The position numbers were made by a program, and so were the translations under genes. Below are positions 1 to 4,219 of a DNA stretch of 5,868 nucleotides, piece after piece. Below the pieces are notes generated by a model. The model was not told the DNA's origin, did no database searches, and saw nothing but the letters and a program-made list of their open reading frames with translations. Source of the DNA: an uncultured Eubacteriales bacterium (GTDB taxonomy: Bacteria; Bacillota; Clostridia; Oscillospirales; Acutalibacteraceae); assembly GCA_900322105.1 (NCBI GenBank), contig ONYV01000087.1:1-5868 (forward strand), read 5' to 3'. The first letter of the stretch is position 1; each line of letters opens with the position of its first letter.

Positions 1-98
1 TCCCTCGACATACGTCAGTATGCCTTCGGAATTTCTGTACAATCTGACGAAAAATCTGACAGCGCATCTGCGGCACTATCTTTGTGCGGTATTGCCCT
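1..98. repeat. Gene-free segment beyond rsmG, candidate dispersed intergenic repeat
   Basis: No gene is supported here. Two plus-strand frames stay open from the window edge, but neither shows a start with a ribosome site or a recognisable protein. The minus strand carries a spaced direct repeat of GTCAGATT (about positions 41-60) and a short inverted repeat CATAC-TGAC-GTATG (about 9-22). An 11-mer, TGCGGTATTGC at 85-95, recurs exactly at 3032-3042 in the hairpin between the two tRNA genes. The segment resembles the kind of intergenic repeat that occurs in many copies in Ruminococcus-like genomes; that is an impression from memory, not a search result. No T-tract terminator for rsmG is visible within it. 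Confidence 0.4.
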
Positions 99-110
99 AT
101 ATTTCGGACA

Positions 111-818
111 TCACAAGGGCTGCTTGTTGATCTTAACGCCTCTTCTGGGATAGCGTGATGGCGTAACAGTGATCTTTTCGATGGCAATGACAGTGCGTAC
201 AGACCGGTCGGGCAGTGTGATAGGACTGACAGTTTTTGTTTTGCAGCCTAACAGACGGATGGCGTTTTCTGCGCTTTCAAGCTCCGATCTGCCGTCAGGT
301 CCCTTCATGGCAATAAAACTGCCGCCGACTTTGATATAGGGTATGCAGTATTCGCAGAGGGACGGAAGATTTGCGACTGCTCTGGAAACGGAATAATCAT
401 ATTGTTCTCTGTATTCGGGCTTCGCGCCGTATTCCTCCGCTCTTGCGTGCAGAAGTTCCGCCTCGATCAAAAGAGTCTTGCAAAGCTCAGAGAGAAAGAT
501 CAGCCGTTTATTCAGGCTGTCGAGCAGCGTCAGCTTCAGATCGGGACGCATGATCTTCAGCGGTATTCCCGGAAATCCTGCGCCTGTACCAATGTCGATG
601 AGCGACGCTCCGACTTTCAGATCAATACATTTCAGCACAGAAATACTGTCGATAAAATGCTTGACCGCAACCTCCTGCTCTTCTGTGATCGCCGTCAGGT
701 TCATTTTTTGATTCCATTCTGTCAGCAAGCGGAAATAAATTTCAAACGCTTCTTTCTGCCCGTCTGTCAGAGAAATATCATTTTCCTTACACCATGTTTC
801 AAGTATTTCACGAATCAT
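111..818 (-). CDS. rsmG: 16S rRNA (guanine-N7) methyltransferase RsmG (GidB)
   Basis: RsmG transfers a methyl group from S-adenosylmethionine to N7 of G527 (E. coli numbering) in the 530 loop of 16S rRNA, in the cytoplasm. The 235-residue product matches the usual family length of about 210-240. Visible motifs are NLTAI at 40-44, the SAM-binding glycine loop in LIDIGTGAGFPGIPL (73-87), the acidic strand end TLLDSLNKR (97-105), ARAEE at 125-129, DYSVSRAVA at 141-149, MKG at 171-173, and a typical basic C-terminal end with YPRR. The ATG at 818-816 overlaps the mnmG TGA stop as ATGA, and GGAGG at 829-833 lies 10 nt upstream inside the mnmG end, so translation is probably coupled to mnmG. No promoter of its own is apparent. 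In other bacteria, loss of RsmG gives low-level streptomycin resistance. Frame and key motifs are intact. Confidence 0.97.
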   Translation of the reverse strand: MIREILETWCKENDISLTDGQKEAFEIYFRLLTEWNQKMNLTAITEEQEVAVKHFIDSISVLKCIDLKVGASLIDIGTGAGFPGIPLKIMRPDLKLTLLDSLNKRLIFLSELCKTLLIEAELLHARAEEYGAKPEYREQYDYSVSRAVANLPSLCEYCIPYIKVGGSFIAMKGPDGRSELESAENAIRLLGCKTKTVSPITLPDRSVRTVIAIEKITVTPSRYPRRGVKINKQPL

Positions 819-2707
819 TCGGCAGTTTCCTCCGTATGGTTTTTCAGTGACGCTAAATAAATGATCAGCACCGAGATATCCGCAGGGTTCACCCCTGAGA
901 TCCTGCTCGCCTGACCGATATTTTCAGGACGCACCTTATTCAGCTTTTCTCTTGCTTCCAGCCGCAGACCGTCTATCTTTTCGTAGTCCATTTGTTTCGG
1001 CAGCAGCTTACTTTCCAGCCGCCGAACCTGTTCAATGATTGCAAGCTGTTTGCTGATATAGCCCTCATACTTGATCTCGACCATGATCTGTTCAAAAATA
1101 TTGGGATCGAGATCGGGTCTTTGTGTATCCACAGGCGCAAGGGCTTCATAGCTTAATTCGGGACGTTTGAGCAGGTCGATCATCCTGATCCCTGTCGTCA
1201 CCTCGCTGGTATGATGCTCTGTAAGAATACGGTTCAGTTCTTCTGTCGGCGCAAAAACCGTTTTGCGGATGCGCCTGCGTTCTTCCTTCATCTGCTCCTG
1301 CTTTTTCAGGAACTTGTTCCAGCGTTCATCCGTTACCAGTCCTGCTTTTCTGCCAATGGGCGTTAAGCGTGTATCGGCGTTATCCTGACGCAGGATCAGG
1401 CGATATTCGCTTCGGGATGTCATCATGCGGTACGGATCATTACAGCCCTTTGTCACAAGGTCGTCGATCAGCGTTCCGATATAGGATCCCGAACGGTCAA
1501 GGATCATCGGCTCTTTCTGCTGTATTTTCAGCGCCGCATTGATGCCTGCCACCAACCCCTGCGCGGCGGCTTCTTCATACCCTGAACTGCCGTTGAACTG
1601 TCCTGCTCCGTACAGTCCCGGAAAATCCTTGAATTCCAGCGTGCTGTACATCTGTATCGGGTCGGCGCAGAAATATTCGATCGCATAGGCAGGGCGCATA
1701 ACAACACAGTGTTCCAGTCCCTTGATAGAATGATAGAAAGCGATCTGAACATCTTCAGGCAAAGACGAGGACATTCCCTGCAGATACATTTCCTCCGTAT
1801 CCATGCCGCACGGCTCGATAAACAACTGATGGCGCTGTTTGTCGGCAAAGCGAACGATCTTGTCTTCTATGCTCGGACAATATCTCGGACCGATCCCCTC
1901 AATCTTGCCGCTGTACATCGGAGAGCGGTGGATATTATCGAGGATGATCTGCTTGGTTTTTTCATTTGTCCAGCTGACGTAACACTTGACTTTATTTTCG
2001 GCAGGGTGGTCGGTATCATAAGAAAAAGGAATGACAGGATCGTCGCCGCACTGTTCTTCCAGTTCGGAAAAATCAATGCTCGATCTCAGCACTCTGGCAG
2101 GCGTACCTGTCTTGAAGCGGCGGATGGACATTCCCAGTTTTTCGAGTGAATCGGGGAGAAACTTTGCAGGGAACATTCCGTCAGGTCCGCTTTCGTAGGA
2201 AACATCGCCCACATAGATCCTGCCGCCAAGATACGTTCCTGTCGCAAGGATCACCGCCTTTGCCGTATATTCGGCTTCCAGACGGGTCACAAGGCGCCAT
2301 GTGCCGTCTGCATTCTGCGAAAGCTCTGTGATCTCTGCCTGATGAAGCTCTAAGTTTTCCTGCAATTCCAAAGTATGTTTCATGCGTGTGCTGTACGCTC
2401 TTCTGTCGATCTGCGCTCTGAGGGAATGCACCGCAGGTCCTTTGCCCTTATTGAGCATCCTCATCTGCAAAAAGCATTCGTCCGCCGCCTTGCCCATTTC
2501 ACCGCCGAGGGCGTCTATTTCACGTACCAAATGCCCCTTTGCCGTTCCGCCGATCGACGGATTGCACGGGCAGTTTCCCACTGCGTCCATATTGATGGTA
2601 AAAACCGCGGTACGGCATCCGAGCCTTGCGGCGGCAAGACCTGCTTCGATGCCTGCATGACCTGCGCCGATCACCGCTACTTCAAATTCTCCTGCATGAA
2701 ATTTCAC
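815..2707 (-). CDS. mnmG: tRNA uridine-5-carboxymethylaminomethyl modification enzyme MnmG (GidA)
   Basis: MnmG is the FAD-dependent partner of the GTPase MnmE. Together they install the (carboxymethyl)aminomethyl group at C5 of wobble U34 in tRNAs reading split codon boxes, including Glu, Lys and Gln. The protein has 630 residues, as expected. It shows the N-terminal Rossmann FAD motif GAGHAG (14-19), CPCNPSIGG (46-54) with the redox cysteine region, FKTGTPAR (198-205), GPRYCPSIEDK (273-283) with the second conserved cysteine at 277, GQFNGSSGYEEAAAQG (369-384), TSRSEYRL (430-437), and the C-terminal helical MnmE/tRNA-binding part ending in QASRISGVNPADISVL (599-614). The start is GTG: an in-frame TGA lies three codons upstream (2716-2714), no in-frame ATG fits, and AAGGA at 2722-2718 is well placed. 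It overlaps rsmG by 4 nt. mnmE is not adjacent, so it must lie elsewhere. Confidence 0.98.
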   Translation of the reverse strand: MKFHAGEFEVAVIGAGHAGIEAGLAAARLGCRTAVFTINMDAVGNCPCNPSIGGTAKGHLVREIDALGGEMGKAADECFLQMRMLNKGKGPAVHSLRAQIDRRAYSTRMKHTLELQENLELHQAEITELSQNADGTWRLVTRLEAEYTAKAVILATGTYLGGRIYVGDVSYESGPDGMFPAKFLPDSLEKLGMSIRRFKTGTPARVLRSSIDFSELEEQCGDDPVIPFSYDTDHPAENKVKCYVSWTNEKTKQIILDNIHRSPMYSGKIEGIGPRYCPSIEDKIVRFADKQRHQLFIEPCGMDTEEMYLQGMSSSLPEDVQIAFYHSIKGLEHCVVMRPAYAIEYFCADPIQMYSTLEFKDFPGLYGAGQFNGSSGYEEAAAQGLVAGINAALKIQQKEPMILDRSGSYIGTLIDDLVTKGCNDPYRMMTSRSEYRLILRQDNADTRLTPIGRKAGLVTDERWNKFLKKQEQMKEERRRIRKTVFAPTEELNRILTEHHTSEVTTGIRMIDLLKRPELSYEALAPVDTQRPDLDPNIFEQIMVEIKYEGYISKQLAIIEQVRRLESKLLPKQMDYEKIDGLRLEAREKLNKVRPENIGQASRISGVNPADISVLIIYLASLKNHTEETAE

Positions 2708-2742
2708 ATTGCATCATTCCTTGTCTTTTGAAATTCATCCAA

Positions 2743-2771
2743 ACAAACTCCCATTCCAAGGGAATTGTCAA
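2743..2771 (-). promoter_or_regulatory. Weak candidate promoter for mnmG-rsmG
   Basis: On the minus strand a perfect TTGACA (2771-2766) lies about 60 nt before the mnmG GTG start. At the usual 17-nt spacing the -10 position reads GTTTGT (2748-2743), which is a poor match. Some promoter is expected because a strong terminator closes the tRNA transcript upstream, but nothing better was seen in the gap between that terminator and mnmG. The rest of the gap holds no recognisable gene or RNA. Confidence 0.2.
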
Positions 2772-2898
2772 GAGATCAGTGAACTGCCACATTATCCAAA
2801 AAACACTCCACTGAAATACTTCTTTATTCTGACCGTCTGTTTGCTCTGAGGGTATTGTCAGAAACGATCCGCTTTTGAAATACTGTCTTTCCACAATA

Positions 2899-2933
2899 TA
2901 ACAAAAAGACAAAGGCGAAAACCTTTGTCTTTT
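2899..2933 (-). terminator. Intrinsic terminator of the tRNA-Met/tRNA-Glu transcript
   Basis: On the minus strand, AAAAGACAAAGG (2933-2922) pairs perfectly over 12 bp with CCTTTGTCTTTT (2915-2904), leaving a 6-nt loop. The 3' arm runs into a T-rich tail, CTTTTTGTT. It begins 6 nt after the mature end of tRNA-Glu. This is a textbook Rho-independent terminator and separates the tRNA unit from mnmG. The stem's outer A-T pairs could also let it act in the opposite direction, but no plus-strand gene needs it. Confidence 0.9.
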
Positions 2934-2939
2934 ATAAAG

Positions 2940-3011
2940 TGACCCGAACGGGAATCGAACCCGTGTTTCCGCCGTGAAAGGGCGGTGTCTTAGCCGCTTG
3001 ACCATCGGGCC
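2940..3011 (-). tRNA. tRNA-Glu (anticodon UUC)
   Basis: The 72-nt gene folds as a full cloverleaf. The acceptor stem is GGCCCGA/TCGGGTC with a G2-U71 wobble, the D arm is GTC/GAC, the anticodon stem is CCGCC/GGCGG around loop CTTTCAC (anticodon TTC), and the T arm is ACGGG-TTCGAAT-CCCGT, with discriminator A. It is very close to the Bacillus tRNA-Glu. The 3' CCA is not encoded (the DNA continues CTTT), so it must be added by a nucleotidyltransferase. It lies second in a two-tRNA transcript, 36 nt after tRNA-Met, and is followed directly by a terminator. Its U34 is expected to be a substrate of the MnmE-MnmG complex, whose mnmG subunit is the next gene downstream. It also supplies glutamyl-tRNA for protein synthesis and, in most bacteria, tetrapyrrole synthesis. 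Confidence 0.97.
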
Positions 3012-3019
3012 GGGTATAT

Positions 3020-3042
3020 GCAATACCGTTTTGCGGTATTGC
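3020..3042 (-). repeat. Hairpin between the two tRNA genes
   Basis: A perfect 9-bp inverted repeat, GCAATACCG (3020-3028) and CGGTATTGC (3034-3042), leaves a 5-nt loop and fills most of the 36-nt spacer. On the transcribed strand it is followed by ATATACCC rather than a T-tract, so it is not an intrinsic terminator. More likely it is a spacer stem that helps RNases separate the two tRNAs. One arm shares an 11-mer with the segment at 85-95, which hints at a common repeat origin. Confidence 0.7.
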
Positions 3043-3047
3043 TTTTC

Positions 3048-3124
3048 TGGTAGCGGCAGTGGGACTTGAACCTACGACACTCCGGGTATGAACCGAATGC
3101 TCTAGCCAGCTGAGCTATGCCGCC
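3048..3124 (-). tRNA. tRNA-Met (anticodon CAU), elongator type
   Basis: The 77-nt gene includes an encoded 3' CCA (3050-3048). The acceptor stem is GGCGGCA/TGCCGCT with a terminal G1-U72 wobble, the D stem GCTC/GAGC, the anticodon stem TTCGG/CCGGA around loop TTCATAC, and the T loop TTCAAGT. The G1-U72 pair and the GGTTCATACCC core match the Bacillus elongator tRNA-Met. The initiator is excluded because the three consecutive G-C pairs in the anticodon stem and the unpaired 1-72 end are missing. The lysidine-modified tRNA-Ile(CAU) is less likely because the loop ends in C rather than A. One oddity is an A51-C63 mismatch in the T stem (GTAGG against CCCAC). It is the first gene of the tRNA transcript, with the start site about 28 nt upstream. 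Confidence 0.93.
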
Positions 3125-3131
3125 ATACGAT

Positions 3132-3148
3132 ACTGTTTCTGTAACAGT
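3132..3148 (-). other. Short leader stem before tRNA-Met
   Basis: ACTGTT and AACAGT form a 6-bp stem with a 5-nt loop in the leader between the predicted transcription start (about 3152) and the mature 5' end of tRNA-Met. It may shape the precursor for RNase P or be incidental. Confidence 0.4.
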
Positions 3149-3158
3149 CAGCTTGATT

Positions 3159-3187
3159 ATTATAGTCCTTTTCATCTTGTTTGTCAA
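3159..3187 (-). promoter_or_regulatory. Vegetative promoter of the tRNA-Met/tRNA-Glu unit
   Basis: The minus strand reads TTGACA (3187-3182), then 17 nt, then TATAAT (3164-3159). Both hexamers and the spacing match the consensus for the housekeeping sigma factor exactly, as expected for a strongly expressed stable-RNA promoter. The predicted start is near 3152, about 28 nt before the mature tRNA-Met 5' end. Upstream of the -35 the DNA is AT-rich with an A-run, which could act as an UP element. Confidence 0.88.
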
Positions 3188-3213
3188 TAGATTTTTTGAA
3201 AATTCCCATTGTT

Positions 3214-3238
3214 ATTTATATACTGTTCGTATATAAAT
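3214..3238. repeat. Perfect AT-rich inverted repeat upstream of the tRNA promoter
   Basis: ATTTATATAC (3214-3223) is followed by TGTTC and then its exact complement GTATATAAAT (3229-3238): a 10-bp perfect dyad. It is centred about 40 bp upstream of the tRNA promoter -35. No T-tract follows on either strand, so a terminator role is unlikely. It could be a regulator binding site, an UP-like element, or part of an easily unwound AT-rich region beside the DnaA-box-like cluster. Confidence 0.55.
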
Positions 3239-3378
3239 GCGATGTTATACAATTTGTTTTATTGTTGATTCGTTCTGTCAAAACACAAAGTCACTGATCT
3301 TGATATTTTCCACCTCTTCTGAATTTACAAATCGTAGAAACCTGTATAAAAAAATGGATTTCCACACGAAAAACGAGT

Positions 3379-3400
3379 TTTCAACACTAAAATGTTGAAA
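3379..3400. repeat. Inverted pair of TTTCAACA motifs
   Basis: TTTCAACA (3379-3386) and TGTTGAAA (3393-3400) are exact complements separated by 6 bp. It is one of three inverted CAACA pairs in this spacer. No T-tract follows, so it is not a clear terminator. Confidence 0.6.
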
Positions 3401-3414
3401 TGGTGGAAAACTTA

Positions 3415-3430
3415 TCAACATGGATGTTGA
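3415..3430. repeat. Inverted pair of TCAACAT motifs
   Basis: TCAACAT (3415-3421) and ATGTTGA (3424-3430) are exact complements with only 2 bp between them. A 2-nt loop makes an RNA hairpin poor, so a binding site for a dimeric protein is more plausible. Its left half is the best DnaA-box match in the window, TTATCAACA. Confidence 0.55.
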
Positions 3431-3468
3431 ACCATACCTGTTGTTTTTTTTTCTGAAATTTTCCTGAA

Positions 3469-3502
3469 ACTATACCATATATAGGGTTTTTAGAAAAGTC
3501 AA
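3469..3502 (-). promoter_or_regulatory. Candidate minus-strand promoter inside the gene-poor spacer
   Basis: The minus strand has an extended -10, TG-G-TATAGT (3477-3469), one base from the guaB extended -10. A TTGACT (3502-3497) lies upstream, but it is 22 nt from that hexamer and 17 nt only from the weaker TATGGT (3479-3474). A transcript from here would cross the DnaA-box-like cluster towards the tRNA genes. No recognisable product lies downstream, so this is tentative. Confidence 0.3.
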
Positions 3503-3547
3503 GCCATATTTTTCTGTAATAATCGGCGGGAATTTACGAATTGTAAT

Positions 3548-3590
3548 ATGAGTTTTGAACTGTTTCAACATTTCGATGTTGAAAACTCAT
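3548..3590. repeat. Nested palindrome at the end of the GNAT gene
   Basis: An outer perfect 9-bp arm pair, ATGAGTTTT (3548-3556) and AAAACTCAT (3582-3590), encloses an inner 9-bp pair, TTTCAACAT (3563-3571) and ATGTTGAAA (3576-3584), with a 4-nt loop. The right arms share AAA, so the two stems compete or stack with the inner stem shortened to 6 bp. The GNAT stop codon (3589-3587) lies inside the outer right arm. No T-tract follows on the minus strand (it continues ATTACAATTC), so it is not a standard terminator, though it could protect the mRNA 3' end. It also carries DnaA-box-like sites. Confidence 0.6.
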
Positions 3591-4150
3591 TTTTCCACTT
3601 TACAATCCGTATAAAACTCATCTCTCAGGATGGATAATCTGTCCAGATCATAATACATTCCGTCTTTATAGAGATCCTGCCGCAGCGTTCCTTCATACTG
3701 CATCCCGAGTTTTTCCATCACTCTTCTGGAAGCAGGATTGACGCTCATGCACACTCCGTTGATCTTCTGAAATCCAAGCTCCGAAAAACCGTAGCGCAGC
3801 ATTTCCGCAGCGGCTTCTGTGGCGATCCCCTGATTCGTCAATCGACTGTCGATATAATATGATATATCGGCATGATGATGGATCGCATCAATGTTGATCA
3901 ATCCGACGTTGCCGACATAATATCCCGTTTCCCTCAGAAAGACCGCATATTCAAATGCAGTCCCCAGACGGCGGTTATCTCTGATGACCTTCATCCACCA
4001 TTTGCCGCGCAGACGTGAATAAGACCGTGGAATGCCGTAGGTCGTGGGATAGATCTCAGGCTGGCGCACCACTCTCAGAAAATCGTCCAGATCCCGTTTT
4101 TGGTATTCCCTGATGAACAGCCGCTCTGTGAAAAACTGTTTTTGATACAT
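3587..4150 (-). CDS. GNAT-family N-acetyltransferase, RimJ/RimL type
   Basis: The 187-residue protein has the layout of the RimJ/RimL-like (Acetyltransf_3) branch of GNAT enzymes, which move an acetyl group from acetyl-CoA to an amine. It opens with the typical TERLFIREYQKRDLDDF (8-24). A central strand carries VGNVGLINID (79-88), then ADISYYID (94-101). The acetyl-CoA loop, motif A, is LTNQGIATEA (104-113), giving Q-G-I-A in the Q/R-x-x-G-x-G/A position. NPASRRVMEKLGMQYEG (138-154) is the family's conserved C-terminal block. The substrate cannot be read from the sequence: ribosomal protein, antibiotic or small amine are all possible. GGAGAG at 4163-4158 lies 7 nt before the ATG and supports the start. 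It begins 69 nt after guaB behind a hairpin, so it may depend on readthrough or an unseen promoter. Its last codons overlap the box TTTTCCACT and the nested palindrome. Confidence 0.9.
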   Translation of the reverse strand: MYQKQFFTERLFIREYQKRDLDDFLRVVRQPEIYPTTYGIPRSYSRLRGKWWMKVIRDNRRLGTAFEYAVFLRETGYYVGNVGLINIDAIHHHADISYYIDSRLTNQGIATEAAAEMLRYGFSELGFQKINGVCMSVNPASRRVMEKLGMQYEGTLRQDLYKDGMYYDLDRLSILRDEFYTDCKVEK

Positions 4151-4170
4151 TTGTCATCTCTCCGTTATGC

Positions 4171-4210
4171 AAAACAGGATCGTTTCTGAATGTTCAAAAA
4201 CGACCCTGCT
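4171..4210 (-). terminator. Probable intrinsic terminator of guaB
   Basis: On the minus strand CAGGGTCGTTT (4208-4198) pairs with AAACGATCCTG (4185-4175) over 11 bp with one G-U, around a 12-nt loop. Flanking A and T residues can extend the stem, and it ends in TTTT then GC. It starts 11 nt after the guaB stop. The short T-tract suggests incomplete termination, which would allow some readthrough into the GNAT gene. Confidence 0.7.
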
Positions 4211-4219
4211 TTCATTTCA

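Larger units (their letters stand above)
3263..3599. other. Cluster of DnaA-box-like 9-mers, candidate origin or DnaA-binding region
   Basis: Compared with the bacterial DnaA box TTATCCACA, at least seven sites have two or fewer mismatches: TTTTCCACC (3306-3314, plus), ATTTCCACA (3358-3366, plus), TTTTCAACA (3378-3386, plus), TTTTCCACC (3410-3402, minus), TTATCAACA (3412-3420, plus; one mismatch), TTTTCAACA (3585-3577, minus) and TTTTCCACT (3591-3599, plus). Weaker relatives lie at 3263-3271, 3393-3401, 3425-3433 and 3562-3570. A uniform-base estimate predicts about one such match in this length on both strands; base composition raises that somewhat. The region is AT-rich, lacks a convincing gene and lies upstream of mnmG-rsmG, which border oriC in many bacteria. 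Against an origin: there is no dnaA or dnaN in view, most boxes are degenerate, and guaB would be transcribed head-on to replication from here. A DnaA-titrating cluster or another regulator's operator array is also possible. Confidence 0.35.

Noticed and set aside
1..153. Open plus-strand frame from the window edge overlapping the rsmG 3' end
   Set aside because: It overlaps the conserved end of rsmG antisense and shows no recognisable protein features.
3048..3124. CAU-anticodon tRNA as initiator tRNA-fMet or tRNA-Ile2
   Set aside because: The initiator's three G-C pairs and unpaired 1-72 end are missing, and the loop TTCATAC matches the elongator tRNA-Met rather than tRNA-Ile2.
2682..3187. 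Two minus-strand open frames (2682-3023 and 2990-3187) across the mnmG leader and tRNA genes
   Set aside because: They run through two well-folded tRNA genes and a terminator; their peptides are translations of tRNA sequence.
3278..3421. A 47-codon minus-strand frame starting with ATG in the gene-poor spacer
   Set aside because: No ribosome binding site precedes the start, and the codons coincide with the DnaA-box-like repeats. Kept only as a question about transcription.
3416..3452. Hairpin CAACATGG...CCAT...TGTTG followed by nine Ts on the plus strand, resembling a terminator
   Set aside because: The stem is interrupted by an uneven bulge, and no plus-strand gene or transcript lies upstream that would need it.
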